From positions 6,515,001-6,579,000 of the forward strand of contig WOAB01000589.1 of assembly GCA_027886185.1 (NCBI GenBank): a stretch of 64,000 nt of DNA. Reading direction: 5' to 3'. The notes below the pieces were generated by a model that was not told where the DNA came from, did no database searches, and saw only the letters and a list, made by a program, of their open reading frames with translations. This document shows positions 1-12,380 of the stretch, in pieces. Position 1 is the stretch's first letter. Every line of letters starts with the position of its first letter. Both the position numbers and the translations under genes were made by a program. This DNA comes from Rheum nobile (lineage: Eukaryota > Streptophyta > Magnoliopsida > Caryophyllales > Polygonaceae).

Positions 1-677
1 CTTGTTAATAGTATGAATTTTAAAGCTAATTTTAATAGACTCATTCAAGTTGGGGGACAAGAAATAAATATGTATATTGTGTGGTATTGGTCGGCCGGTT
101 TATCCTTTTGATAGGTTTGATAGTTAGCTAGCTCAAGCACTCAATTCATCCAATTAGCTAGAGAGCGGCAATTATTATTATTTTTGGGTAGGAAAAATCA
201 ATTCATGGTAATCCATCAATCTTAATGAGTACAAAGACACTTTTCCTATGCCTCTAAAATTTATAGATTGACTTGAACAAATTTATCAAACAACGAACAT
301 GAATCGAACATTAGAACTCTATGAATAAAAACACGACAAGACGATGTCTTAACTATTACATCCTATCCCTAATGACTAATTTGGAAACAATATTCCAAGC
401 ATATTATTTGATTATATACTATCCATCTATCAAAATTAAAGGAGATGTGGGAGTTCTTGGAGACTCATAGAGATTACACGGAGGTGATAATACACAAGTG
501 TTCATGATTCCAATCTCCTGTTAATAGTGATACAAGTTTCTTTTGATTCTCTTTGAGCATATGATGCATGCTTGTGTCTCAAAACATCTTAAAATTCTAT
601 GTTAGATCATTGAACTAATTTAAGTAATTTCAATCTCATTATCATTTGTGATGCCTTATATATAATAAATTATGGGA
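1..677. other. AT-rich flank, no gene seen
   Basis: No coding frame or recognised repeat is visible. This is the sequence into which element A inserted: the last five bases before the LTR (678-682, GTATT) are repeated directly after the 3' LTR at 25854-25858. Confidence 0.5.
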
Positions 678-682
678 GTATT

Positions 683-2515
683 TGTAATACCCCTCAATTT
701 CAGTAAGGGTATTTGGGTAATTTTCCAACCCTCGTTCTGTAAGTATGATGCGTTGAGCGTATTCGGAATCTCTATAATAATCGTTTTGAACGTTATAATA
801 TACGTTTGATGCATTTTTGGGGTCTTAGAATATTTTTATGGATACTAAAATTAAATTCTAGCATAAGACCACGAGTGAAACCGCGACCAGAAGCCACATA
901 CGCGACCGCGGAAGCGTTTCCGCGACCGCGGAAACCTGTTCGTCATCTCCTTCGTCGTTCTTCCGAGAACACTGATTGGATTTTCCCACATTTCGTAACT
1001 TCGCCGTTGAGGGAGGTGAGTCGATTCGTGTGGCCGACGTCGAGCTCCTTCCTGCCCTATAAAAGGGGGTGTTCAGCGGAGGAGAATGGCATCCACATCT
1101 CGATCTCGCTCTCTTTCTCTCATTCGTGGCCTCATCGGAGTTCGTGCCCTCGTCGGAGTGTTCGCCGGAGTTTTGTGGTCGCCGTGGTGCCTTTGCAAGC
1201 TTGAAGTGGTGGCATTGCAAGGAGGAGAAGATAGCATCGTCGTCTTCGTCGTCGGTGAGCCTCGAATCGATTTAGAGTCGCGTCGGAGGGAGGGATCCGT
1301 GATCGCGGGGATGAATTCCGCGACCGCGGAAGCTGCCCCGAATTCCGCGACCGTGGAAGCCCAAACCGCGACCGCGGCTTGCCTTAGCAAGCGCGATCGT
1401 GGCTTGGACAACCACGGTCACGACTCAGGCTTTCGTTCTTTTCGATTCGTATCGTTTCCGTTCGTATCGTTTCGTCCGTAATGTGTCTAACCCAGGGTTT
1501 CGTCGTTGTCGTAGGAATCCGTAACCAGATTCCAGTTTCCAGATCCCGAAACCCGACATCGTCAATTCACTAGATTAAGGCAAGTGGCGGTTCGCTCTTT
1601 CTTATCATTCCATATTTCCGTTAATTATCAATTACTTAATTGTTAATTAAAATGGAGTGAAGTGTTGTTTTCGTTTGGGAATAGATTTTATAAATGATGT
1701 GATTAAAATATGATATTATAATAGATTGTATATATTGCTAGAACGACGCTATTATATCTGTTATTACCATGATGGTATTGGTGTGGATTTTATGTGTGAA
1801 CTTAAATGTGTAGTCAGAACAAGTATTCGTAGGAACGCTATGTACCTTGCGAGGTCTAGTCGTTTCTTTATAACTTGGTGCTTAGGATGATTTTGCCCTA
1901 ACACTTTCCTGGTCATGACCTACCCCTATCCGAGTATAGGTGGTGGTGCACAGAGCTGGTGCCAAACATTCGGGACATGTTCCCAAGATATCTCTCGTAT
2001 CGGGTTATGTATCATTCCTTCGGTTATTATTCGAGGAACAATGATAATAAACGGTTACCATCACTAGAACCTTTTATTTCTACCCTTGCATAGTCTTTCA
2101 TTAAACTAACCAACCGGTTAATTTCCTTTGCATGGTTGGCTGGTGTCATCTGTCTCATACGGCACATCAGATAAGTTTCCGCACCAGTAAAGGCAAGGAC
2201 CCGACGTGAAGGCAGTTGGCGTTTTTCTGTGTTTTTCCAAGGTTGAGATCCTAGGCATAAGATCGCAAGGTCAAAACCCGTTGAGTAATTTTATTTCAAG
2301 ACTTCCGCTGTAATACATATTTGTACTCGATTTTGTTATCGAATTGTAGTTTCGACATTTGAATTAAGATATTATTTGGGCATTTGTATGTCATTTAATA
2401 AAGTTTATGTTATTATACAGTTTGTTATAAAATGGTTAAGCCTTGGGTGACCCCCGATGTGTAATCTTAGGTCACTGGCGGTAATATTTCCAAAGGGTAT
2501 TTTGGGGGTGTTACA
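683..2515 (+). repeat. 5' LTR of element A
   Basis: It matches the 3' LTR at 23706-25853 nearly throughout. It lacks about 315 bp present in the 3' copy: the junction falls after TCTCTCGTATCG near 2000, where the 3' LTR continues with an AT microsatellite. It has a GC-rich zone (885-1400) with repeated CCGCGACCGCGG-like palindromes on both sides of a TATA box. Open frames over 800-1480 exist only because of this GC-rich composition and recur in the other LTR. Confidence 0.92.
1058..1065 (+). promoter_or_regulatory. TATA box in LTR of element A
   Basis: TATAAAAG sits in a GC-rich context that is conserved in the 3' LTR (near 24080). Similar TATA boxes occur in the solo LTR (40279) and the element B LTRs. 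Probable RNA polymerase II start for the retrotransposon transcript. Confidence 0.6.
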
Positions 2516-2519
2516 GATT

Positions 2520-2531
2520 TGGTATCAGAGC
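2520..2531 (+). promoter_or_regulatory. Primer-binding site, initiator tRNA-Met
   Basis: TGGTATCAGAGC lies five bases after the 5' LTR and is complementary to the 3' end of plant initiator tRNA-Met, the usual primer of chromovirus-type Ty3/gypsy elements. Confidence 0.88.
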
Positions 2532-2911
2532 TAAAAGTTTTTAAAAATCTAAACTTTTAAACCATTTGGCGTTTATTTGGGGTTTTATAAAGCAAAAACA
2601 TTCGTGTATGAGATTTCTTTAGTATAGGCTCTAAGTAAGGTTTAAAGATAAAACGTTTTTGAAGTAGATTTGAATCACAATAATTTAGTAGAAACAGAAT
2701 TAACCAATGAGTCTCGGTTTGTTTTTAACGAGTTTTGTGGAAAAAGACTTTCAGATTAAACAAACGAGTTTCAGTTTACCTTAACGGTTTTGTGGAAAAG
2801 ACGTTTCAAACTTCTGCCAACGTTCGTAGTCCGATCATTCCTGCTTGTTATGGAAGATAGAATTTCTATAAACAAGAAAGTTCTAAATCTCTCCTTGTCT
2901 CTTCGCAGACA

Positions 2912-3127
2912 ATGGTATTCCCTAGAGCCCAACTTAAGACCCGTGATGAATCTGAGACCACTCCGACAATCAGGTCTGAGCCTGATTTTGTAGAAGTTCC
3001 GGTGGTTGGCGGATCGGCGCTTGAGTTCACCCCGTTGACCAAAGAGTCTGAGTCCGAGAGAGGGGAAGAAAAAGGAATGCAATCCAAGCAAACCTCTACC
3101 CCCGAGGTCTCTGATGAAGATGAGGAC
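2912..3127 (+). pseudogene. Acidic ORF upstream of gag, 5' part (element A)
   Basis: The frame starts at 2912 and encodes a Ser/Glu/Asp-rich peptide of about 72 residues. It is cut in its C-terminal acidic stretch by insertion of the nested LTR element; reading would resume at 8490. It lies between the primer-binding site and gag, where standard Ty3/gypsy elements have only leader. Element B has an intact ORF in the same place (60086-61012) that is also strongly acidic, though I see no clear residue-by-residue match. Function unknown. Confidence 0.5.
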
Positions 3128-4499
3128 TGATCAGTGCTATTTTGTAGCACATTTCTAGGGATTATTACCAGGTTTGAGGCGCCATTTGGTGGGATTTTAT
3201 GCACAATTGGAGATTATGGAGTTGGAGAAGAGAAGTGTGGTTTTGGTGGTCTGGAGGAGCTTATTTGAGACATCCAGAAGAAGATAAATTGACCACCTGA
3301 GGAGACAAGCAAGATCCATGAAGAAACCACGTGAGAAGGCGGTGAAGTGAAGAAACCGCGACCAAGCCGCGGGGAGCAGAAGGCCGCGGCAAGATTTCCG
3401 AAGGAGATGGGCGATAGCGAGGAGGCCGCGCCCGTGGCCAAATTATCGGAAATTAATTATGCACTTCGAGAGCAAACCGCGACCACGGCCAAAAGGCCGC
3501 GACCACGGCCATCAGCGGGAGTCAGCCCGATGCGCTCCGAACTTCTGTTTTCTTTTTCTGTTTTTCCTTTATCGTTGTTTTATTTAATTCCGAATATTAG
3601 TATTTTTCCTTTTTAGGGATGAGGTTTGTGATCTTGGGCTTTAGGTTAACTTATTTAACCTAACTCTCACAGCCTCCATTCAGAATATAGATGAACCTCG
3701 GATTATCGTATGTTCAGTATTCAGAGTTTTTCCCTTTCAACAATTATGTCTTTCAGTACTATGAGTAGCTAAGCACCCATTGCTTAGCCCGGCATGTGAA
3801 GCTTTTTCTATGGTTTGATTGCGAGGTTAATTCTCTATTTCCTATTTCCTTTGGGTTTATATCTTTCTTCTTGCACATATTCATATGGATTGTTATTGAT
3901 TTGACTAGACTGACCACCTAGTTAGGTTTAGTAATTATCTATTGCTAGGATTTGGAATTGACCGGTCGGTGATTCCTTATCTAGAGTAGCATCCATAATT
4001 ATCTAGGACTGGTAGGACTAGATTATTATGAAAGAAGATTGATTGCATGTTAAATTATTGCGGGTTGTGATTATTTGACATGTATCCTGGTTTGATCCTA
4101 TGCCCAATGCTATTAAAGTTCTAAATCTTGATTGTTTCTTGTGCGTTCAATAATAAGAGTTGCTAGGACTGGTAGGACTAGTAACTATACAAGAATAGGG
4201 ACAGGAATAAACAAAGGAAAGGAATAGAGAGAACCTAGGACCAATCTACCATAGGAAAAGTGGATCTTGTTTGGCTAAGTGTTTTTCCCACATTTGATTA
4301 CACTCTTTGCTTATTTGCTTTGTTTACTTTCTTGATTACAAAACCAACCAAAAACTCCCCCCTCTTATTACTATTGCATGCGAACAACACATAGATTAAT
4401 CCCTTCCTACATGTTGATTTGATCCTTACTTGCCCTAACTACTTGTTTAGGTTTGTCTAGGTTTATTTTGATTTAGTGGTATACGACAATCGCTTGTCA
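3128..4499 (+). repeat. 5' LTR of nested Athila-like element
   Basis: Direct repeat of 7112-8484. Contains a GC-rich patch (3354-3530) with several CCGCGACC(A/G)CGG-type motifs, then an AT-rich remainder. Confidence 0.92.
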
Positions 4500-4503
4500 A
4501 AAT

Positions 4504-4521
4504 TGGCGCCGTTGCCGGGGA
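4504..4521 (+). promoter_or_regulatory. Primer-binding site, tRNA-Asp type
   Basis: TGGCGCCGTTGCCGGGGA lies a few bases after the 5' LTR and is complementary to the 3' end of plant tRNA-Asp, as used by Athila-type elements. Confidence 0.85.
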
Positions 4522-4585
4522 GTGCAAGTGTTGATTTTTCTGTGTGTTTGTGTGTGTGTGTGTTCCTTTGGTGTGGATCTATCTT

Positions 4586-6145
4586 ATGGTCCACACCCGT
4601 GCTACTAACTCCCCTCTACTTGGTGTTGATTCAGAGATTGAGAGGACTCTTTCCCAGGGTCGCATAGTAAATCGTGCTTTGGTTTTTGATAATCCTGCGT
4701 TCGAGATGGCTGAAGAAGAACAGACGTTGAGGCAGTTGAATGTGCCCAACCTGCAACAGCAATCGCTGGATGTGCGGTTTCCTGAGTTGGCTGAGGGCAT
4801 AAATTTCGAATTAAAGTCTGGGTTAATCCACTTACTCCCCCACTTCCATGGGATGAGTGGTGAAGACCCCAATAAGCATCTTGCTGAGTTTCATTCGGTG
4901 TGTAGCAGTATGAAGCTGAAGAATGTGACTGAGGACCAGATTAAGCTGAGGGCCTTTCCTTTTTCACTGAAGGATGCGGCCAACGACTGGTTCTACTATC
5001 TCACTCCAGGGAGCATTGACACATGGGTCAAGATGAAGAAAGCCTTCCTGGAGAAGTACTTTCCGGCTACAAAACTGAACAGCCTGAAGTGAGCTATCAG
5101 CAACATCGAGCAGCAGTCTGGTGAATCGCTCTACGAGTATTACAAGCGGTTCAAGAAGATGATATCCAGCTGCCCCTTCCACGGCTATTCTGAGCAGGAC
5201 CTCGTACTTTATTTGTACGGCGGTCTTCTTGATGAAGAGAGAAGGATGGTGAACGCTGCTTGTGGAGGGAACATCCTCAACAAGACTCCTGCTGCAGCTT
5301 TTGAGACCTTCTTTGAGCTATCTGAGGGCTCAAGACAGTTCAGTAAAAGGGCGGGCGTCCAATCCGTGAAAGATGCAGAGTCTCAGCCCAATTCTACTCT
5401 TCTTGCTGAAGTGGCTGAGATGAAGGAGATGATGAAAAGATGCATGATGAGAGGTGGCTTGCAGCAAGTAAAATCATGTGGGATATGCTATGAGAATACA
5501 CATCCAACTGATGCATGTCCCACCCTGCAAGAACCAACTGCTGAGGTGAATGCTATTGGCGGATATGGCCCTCAAAGGCCAAAATATGACCCGTACTCCA
5601 GCACCTACAATCCCGGGTGGAGAGATCACCCAAATTTGAGGTACGGGAACCAACAGAACACTCATCAGGGGCAGGAGACCCAGGACTATCAGCAGAGGCC
5701 CCCACAGTTTCTCTAGCGTCCGCAACAGTACCAGCAGCCTGAGGGTCAGCAACAATTTAGAGCTCCTTATGAACAAAGACCCCAGGGCCAGAGTTCCAGT
5801 GTCTCTACATCCATCGGCGACCAGATAAAAGCTCTCAACCAAGGCATACTATTAATGTCAAATGCTATGGTCCAAACAAATAAAGAGATGAGAGCACATA
5901 TCCAAGCGCTAGTAAATACGGTGGCCCATAATCAGCAGGAATATAAATCCAGTATTCAAAACCTGGAGAAGCAGATGGGTCAACTGTCTATGGCGGTGAG
6001 CAGGCTAGAGGCTCATGCGTCGAGGAAACTACCCTCTCAAACGGTAGTCAACCCGATGGAGAGGGGTACGCATGTTGCCAACGGAGTAAATTTTCGCTAC
6101 ACAATTTATTGGCAACGATGGCGGCCCCACAGTCGACAACCGTGA
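4586..6145 (+). pseudogene. Gag of the nested Athila-like element, two in-frame stops
   Basis: One continuous frame runs from the ATG at 4586 (MVHTRATN…) to a stop at 6143-6145, broken only by TGA at 5090-5092 and TAG at 5714-5716. The core (about 4800-5340) has the retrotransposon gag signature of Trp/Tyr/Phe-rich helices (DAANDWFYYL, FLEKYFP). One zinc knuckle follows near 5478-5520 (CGIC…THPTDAC, CX2CX4HX4C). A Gln-rich segment and a coiled coil (LEKQMGQL…) with a KLPSQT-like tail follow, as is typical of Athila gag. An upstream in-frame ATG at 4544 gives a hydrophobic extension and is unlikely to be the true start. Gag forms the particle that packages element RNA. No pol follows. Confidence 0.82.
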
Positions 6146-7111
6146 AGGAAGACCACTCATGGCCCACACCACGATCATATCTGGGCCCATTTTTTTTGTG
6201 GTATTTGAAGGTCGTGCCACCCCGGCATCATTGTTTTACCACTACTCACCAAGTGGTACATTTTGGTTGCACGGTAGGAGAAGATGCTGGAGTTGATGAT
6301 GACACCCACCCAACACCAGCGACCGGTGCATATTATGCGGACCGCCAGCAACAACGGAAGTGTCCAAGCCAACTCGACGACATTTGTGAGCTTATTCCTT
6401 CTTTTCCCTATGCTTCTAATCTTTTGTCTTTCATTACATTGAGGACAATGCAATGTTTAAGCATGGGGGAGGGTTTTATACTTCTATGTCACTGAGTAGA
6501 AAAAAAAAAGAGCCACAAAATTTGAAAAAAAGGCTAAAATTAAAATCCTGGGATAGGTCGAAAACCCGAAAGGGCGGCCTAGGTAATAAGCAGGTGGCTT
6601 GGACCAGCATTAGGTTGGGGTAATAAGAGGTCAAGAGTGATGTGAGCATACTGTGAGCCCATCTATGAAAAATGAAATGAGTGGCTTGGTGAAAACCCGA
6701 AAGGGCGCCTTGGTAAAATGAGCGAAAAGAAGAAGAGCGATTTCTAGGAATCCCTATTTTACTTGGCGAGGCGTCATAAGAAGAGGAGTCATAAGGAGGT
6801 TTCGGGTAGGTCACTCTGGAGGAATAAGAAGATAGATGGGAGATAGGATTATAATTTTTTCCACTCTATGGTGTTTGGGATAAGCTTGGGGGAAGTACTC
6901 TGCTTTCCTTTTAGCTTGACTGTGTGGGGTGTTGATTTGATGTTGTAGTTATTGTGCTGAGCTTATTTTGTATGGTTGTCTGGAGTTTATTGTTTGGTGT
7001 AATTCTTGGAGGTTGAGTTTTCTATGCTTCCTGAAGCCTTAGGGATTTGATTTGAGGAGTAGGTTTACTTTAGCTTACTCGAGGACGAGCAAGGTTTAAG
7101 CATGGGGGATT
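6146..7111 (+). other. Non-coding 3' interior and purine tract of nested element
   Basis: No domain is visible. The phrase GAGGACAATGCAATG followed by AAGCATGGGGGAGGG (about 6441-6474), common before the 3' part of Athila-type elements, is present. The stretch AAGCATGGGGGATT (7098-7111), directly before the 3' LTR, is the likely polypurine tract. Confidence 0.6.
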
Positions 7112-8484
7112 TGATCAGTGCTATTTTATAGCACATTTCTAGGGATTATTACTAGGTTTCAGGCGCCATTTGGTGGGATTTTATACACAATTGGAGATTA
7201 TGGAGTTGGAGCAGAGAAGTGTGGTTTTGGTGGCCTGGAGGAGCTTATTGGAGACATCCAGAAGAAGAGAAATTGACCACCTGAGGAGACAAGCAAGATC
7301 CATGAAGAAACCACGTGAGAAGGCGGTGAAGTGAAGAAACCGCGACCAAGCCGCGGGGAGCAGAAGGCCGCGGCAAGATTTCCGAAGGAGATGGGCGATA
7401 GCGAGGAGGCCGTGCCCGCGGCCAAATTATCGGAAATTAATTATGCACTTCGAGAGCAAACCACGACCGCGGCCAAAAGGCCGCGACCACGGCCATCAGC
7501 GGGAGTCAGCCCGACGCGCTCCGAACTTCTGTTTTCTTTTTCTGTTTTTCCTTTTTCGTCGTTTTATTTAATTCTGAATATTAGTATTTTTCCTTTTTAG
7601 GGATGAGGTTTGTGATCTTAGGCTTTAGGTTAACTTATTTAACCTAACTCTCACATCCTCCATTCAGAATATAGATGAACCCCAGATTATCGTATGTTTA
7701 GTATTCAAAGTTTTTCCCTTTCAACAATTATGTCTTTCAATACTATGAGTAGCTAAGCACCCATTGCTTAGCCCAGCATGTGAAGCTTTTTCTATGGTTT
7801 GATTGCGAGGTTAATTCTCTATTTCCTATTTCCTTTGGGTTTATATCTTTCTTCTTGCACTTATTCATATGGATTGTTATTGATTTGACTAGACTGATCA
7901 CCTAGTTAGGTTTAGTAATTATCTATTGCTAGGATTTGGAATTGACCGGTCGATGATTCGTTATCTAGAGTAGCATCCATAATTATCTAGGACTGGTAGG
8001 ACTAGATTATTATGAAAGAAGATTGATTGCATGATAAATTATTGCGGGTTGTGATTATTTGACATGTATCCTGGTTTGATCCTATGCCCAATGCTATTAT
8101 TGTTCTAAATCTTGATTGTTTCTTGTGCGTTCAATAATAAGAGTTGCTAGGACTGGTAGGACTAGTAACTATACAAGAATAGGGACATGAATAAACAAAG
8201 GAAAGGAATAGAGAGAACCTAGGACCAATCTACCATAGGAAAAGTGGATCTTGTTTGGCTAAGTGTCTTTCCCACATTTGATTAGACTCTTTGCTTATTT
8301 GCTTTGTTTACTTTCTTGATTACAAAACCAACCAAAAACTCCCCCCCTCTTATTACTATTGCATGCGAACAACACATAGATTAATCCCTTCCTCCCTGTG
8401 GATTCGATCCTTACTTGCCCTAACTACTTGTTTAGGTTTGTCTAGGTTTATTTTGATTTAGTGGTATACGACAATCGCTTGTCA
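7112..8484 (+). repeat. 3' LTR of nested Athila-like element
   Basis: Direct repeat of 3128-4499, with roughly 5% scattered differences in the stretch compared. It ends GCTTGTCA and is followed by the AGGAC target duplication. Confidence 0.92.
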
Positions 8485-8489
8485 AGGAC

Positions 8490-8669
8490 TCAATGGAGGA
8501 TCCAGAGGACGAGAAGGAGTCGTTGGATCCCTTCCACGAGGAGTGGGAAGAGTTTTTCTGGATTCTGAATCAGCCCGACAATGAGGGTCTTTGGGGGCGA
8601 AGATGGCGAAAGCTCCGAGCCACAAAAAGGCGATGTGGGCAAGTCCGGGGAGCCACCAGTGCCTGTTGA
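8490..8669 (+). pseudogene. Acidic ORF upstream of gag, 3' part (element A)
   Basis: Continuation, in the same frame, of the ORF begun at 2912. It starts right after the target duplication and continues the Asp/Glu-rich stretch (MEDPEDEKESLDPF…) to a TGA at 8667-8669. The match of frame across the insertion confirms that the nested element broke a single reading frame. Unknown function. Confidence 0.5.
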
Positions 8670-8988
8670 GGGATCAAGTGATCCAAAAGAGAAGGGGTTA
8701 ACTGATGACTCGGAGGATGAGTTACCTCCGGTAGAGAAGAAGCAGTGAATAATAGGCCAGGAATGGTTTTCTTCCTAAGTGTTTCCCATTTGAACAATAC
8801 TGGAGCAGAAGTCTCCTAATGTTCTTTTTCCATATTTTCCCTTTCAGTCGTTGTTTGACACTTGGTGTGTGCTCCATTAATGAAAAGTTGAGTTTATTAG
8901 ATGACTACCTCAATTATTGCACCTTAAGTATTTACTACTTGCAACTTAAATTTGTTGGTACATATCTAATATACGTAGACACAATCAG

Positions 8989-10341
8989 ATGGTGAACGCT
9001 AGAAACACCGCACGTCATGCAGTTGGACCGAGTAATGCTTCTTGGATTCAGACTGGAAATGCAGCGGACCAGGATGAAGTTGGGTTCGGTTTTCACAGCA
9101 AACCGGAGAAGAATGCTCCACCCCAGATAGGAGGGGAAAGGGTGCAGGTACCTCTTGCTGTTCTAATAGTTTTCAGTATAGCTGCTATAGAGGTAATCAG
9201 ACAGATCGTAATGCAAGCGGTCACTGAGTTGGTGAGGCCAGGGGTTTAGCGAGTCTAGGGGAATTCAACCGCTCAGGGTACTGCTAACGTTGAGGATACA
9301 AAAAATAACCCGCCTCTAATGAGTACTCCGAGAGATGGAGGAAATTATGGTTGTGCGCTGAAAGCGATCAACTTCATGAGGCCTGACCCGTATGACGGTA
9401 TTGGAGAACCCGTCAAGGTGGCATACTGGTTCCTTCACATGGAGCGTTTGTTTAAGAACATTGTGTGTACTGAGGCTGAAATGGTACACATTGCTTCGTT
9501 ATATCTGAAGGATGGGGCCAGTGAATGGTGGGAGAGCACGGGATTAGTTGATCATCCCGAGCTGACCTGGTCAATATTTAAGACCAAGATGTTTGATCGG
9601 TTCTTCTCTTGGGCTATGAGGGAGGAGAAACGCAAGGAGTTTCTTTACCCAAAGACTGATGGGTTAAAGGTGACAGAGCTGGCTGCCAGGTTTAACCACT
9701 TGCTGTACTATGCTGGGGCGGAAGCGTCCAGCGAAGAACAGAAAATCTGGCATTTTCACGAATGGATGAATCCCGACCTCAAGCCCTTGATGGCGCGTCA
9801 TGGTTGTACCATTCTAGAGCAGTATGTGGACGTCACTTATAAGCTGGAAGTGACTTTGGAGGAGTCAGCCATGAAGCATAACCGACAGAGATCGGGGAGC
9901 AACGGTGGTAATCAGCAACATGGTGGTGGGTTCAAGCGTCCAGCTCTGCCTTCCAACTTCTCCAAATCTAATCGGCCTAGAACCGAGGTGACCCATTCCG
10001 ATTCTACTCAATGCTCAAGTCAGAATAAGGGTTATGTTCAGTGTTTCAATTGTAGGGCTCTTGGACATAAGAGCAATGAGTGTAGGAAAGAGAAGAAGGT
10101 ATGTTACAATTGTGGGAAGGAAGGCCACATGAAAACATACTGTAGGCAGAAGGGTCAAGGACCAACGCAGTCTTATCAAGCCTCAAATATTGGCAATGGG
10201 CAGAACCCAAAGCCAGGGGTATCCGCTCCTGAGCAATCTATTGCGCGTAATAAAGGCAAGGCGTCTATGGAGTCTTCGGGTGAGGGGCAACGACTCTTTG
10301 TGATTCGTCACTCTAATGAGAATGAAACCCGGGACGAGTAG
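8989..10341 (+). pseudogene. Gag of element A (two zinc knuckles)
   Basis: The likely start is MVNARNT at 8989, which matches the MVNTMNNT start of element B gag. Stops near 9247 and 9256 break the N-terminal part; the long intact frame runs 9319-10341 (340 aa). It contains the gag capsid signature (ASLYLKDGASEWW, KTKMFDRFF, EFLYPKTDGLKVTELA). Two CX2CX4HX4C zinc knuckles lie at about residues 240-253 and 259-272 (CFNCRALGHKSNEC, CYNCGKEGHMKTYC). It ends just after the knuckles and no protease or pol follows. The core is clearly homologous to element B gag at 58803-59459. Gag would package the element's RNA in trans or in cis. Confidence 0.85.
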
Positions 10342-12371
10342 TTGTATTTTTGTTGAGCCTTTTTAAGAATAAGGAGCGATGACTTGTGTCGATAGTCTCC
10401 ATAATTTAGTAATCTGTCTGTTCGACTTTCTGTCAGTTGTTTTTAATGTAATGTTTCGAATAATAAAGAAGTGTTTCCTTGTTTCGAAAATTACTAAATT
10501 CGTTATTATTGCAAATTGTTCGTTCATACGAGACTCCGTGAGTGCCAAAAACAGTATATGTCACGTGTGGATAAGGGCTGTCAGGACTCATAAATGAGGG
10601 GTAACGTATGAAGCCTAGGTGTTCGTCCCCTACGTGGTTAACACTAGGGTCGACTCTATTACTTAATTCCTAGATCCATTCTCAGGAATCTCTCTTTGTT
10701 CTTGGAGTAATGTCACATCGGTATGACATTAATTTCTTCCTTAGTTGAGCTGACGAGTGTTACCTCGTAAGTTGAGTTTTACCAAAATTCCTAGATTTAA
10801 AGGGAACAAATGTGTGTGGTTAATGCTCTATGGGATTAAGAATTATTTCTCATATGTGTACCTTGAACATTTGTTCTGGTAAAAGTACGTAAGAGTGAAC
10901 TAATACGAAGTCCAAAATGCCTAGTTATGAGGTCATACTGTAGTCATTTATGTGGATAGTTTGCTGAGAAGAGAATAAATGCATAAGAGAGATAGTCCAT
11001 AAGGAATTCGTTTTCTCTAAAAAGATCATACTCTATTACGATCTTGAGTAAACTTTTAGAACCCAAGGGTTATGGTTATGGAATTTGTAAGTGAGTGTGC
11101 TCATTGTGGGCCCAGTGGTTTAAGCTTTCGGAAAGGCTAAGGGTGTGAAGTCATAAGTATTATTTTGGAAGATTTATCTGAGGTTTCGTTGTGAGGCTTT
11201 CTTAAGGGAAACGATATAAGGATTGGATGAAAAGTGATCTAGGTCTATTAAGGCGATCTGATGTCACGTTTAGGGAAAATAAAGTAAATGGTCACAATTG
11301 TGCTAATTGATTTATCACGATCTTGTTTTAAGGAAGCTAAAGGTTTTGAGTTAGAAGTAAGCATTAGGGCCAAATTTAATTGGGCCAAATATTTTAATTT
11401 GTAAATTGTACCTTCAAGGAATATGGAGTTATGATACCTGGAAATTTACAAGGTTTGATATGTGGATTTTAAGTGAGTGTGACTTCTATAAGGCCGATGA
11501 TATAACACGTTTTGGGAAGGTTAAGCTATGAAACGATTGTTTTAGGGGAAAGCTCACTTGAATTTAATGAGATATGGAATAAGGACTAGTTATTCGGAGG
11601 ATATCGATAAACTAAGGGATGTAGCATGGGAAATTGTCTTATGTGCGTTTAAGGAGTAAGGTAACAAATGTTACTCGCATATACCCATTGAAGGATTAGG
11701 ACGTAAGTGATTGATTTTGATGGCAAGGCATCGTTCATCAATATGGTATTTTTGAGTAAATAAAATTGAGGAACCTTAAAGGTGTAAGTTAGAGATTGAA
11801 TAATGGAATACGTTAAGTTAGTCTTCGGTAAATAGTAAATATCAGTAAAGAAAAAGGGTGTTTGATTTGGGATAATAAATCGTATGAGGACAACTGGTTG
11901 TTTAAGGATTTATGGGTGACTAACAAACTCAACCAGTAAAAGTTGTTATGATTTTTGAAGATCAATAGTGTGACATAAAGTAAGTATATGGATGTTATCA
12001 ACTGGACTTGAGGAAAGAGTGACCTACGTCCATTAAGGTGATTGTATGACACGTTTAGGTAAAAACGAGGTTATAATCTTGTGGAATGGATTATTAAATC
12101 ATGTTGAGATAAACAGACATAGGATGTGGTGTGATTAATTATGGAAAATTAAGGGATCATATGCAGAAAGATTATGGGGTAAGATATGGCACAAGGGCCA
12201 AATTTAATTCAGGTAACCAATGAGATAGATGAGGTGCATATGTAAAGAGTAAGCCGATATGACAATTGGAGGTACCAAGCTTGGGGTATAAGTGAGTTTT
12301 ATGTATGTACTGAGTGGTGTCATGATCGAAAAAATAGTTCGACTTTGGTGATATAGGTTACGAAGACCAAA
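10342..12371 (+). other. Non-coding interior of element A with diverged tandem repeats
   Basis: No pol domain is present. Diverged blocks recur at a spacing of about 390-400 bp or its multiple. Phrases around 11225-11395 (…TCTATTAAGGCGATCTG… to GGGCCAAATTTAATT) come back at about 12005-12215 (…TCCATTAAGGTGATTG… to GGGCCAAATTTAATT). The phrase AAGTGAGTGTG recurs near 11090 and 11472. MULE1 is inserted at the end of this stretch. Confidence 0.5.
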
Positions 12372-12380
12372 TTTATTAAC

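Larger units (their letters stand above)
3128..8484 (+). mobile_element. Nested gag-only LTR element, Athila-like
   Basis: LTRs of 1372 and 1373 bp (3128-4499, 7112-8484) begin TGATCAGTG and end GCTTGTCA. Five-base duplications AGGAC flank the element (3123-3127, 8485-8489). The primer site is of tRNA-Asp type. The only coding capacity is a gag-like frame (4586-6145); no protease, reverse transcriptase or integrase is present in the 2.6-kb interior. This matches the terminal-repeat-with-gag (TR-GAG) type of non-autonomous element. LTRs are about 95% alike by eye, so it is younger than its host element A. Confidence 0.92.

Noticed and set aside
806..1481. Open frames in the 5' LTR of element A, recurring at 23829-24519
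   Set aside because: They lie in the GC-rich part of a long terminal repeat and change frame between copies; no domain.
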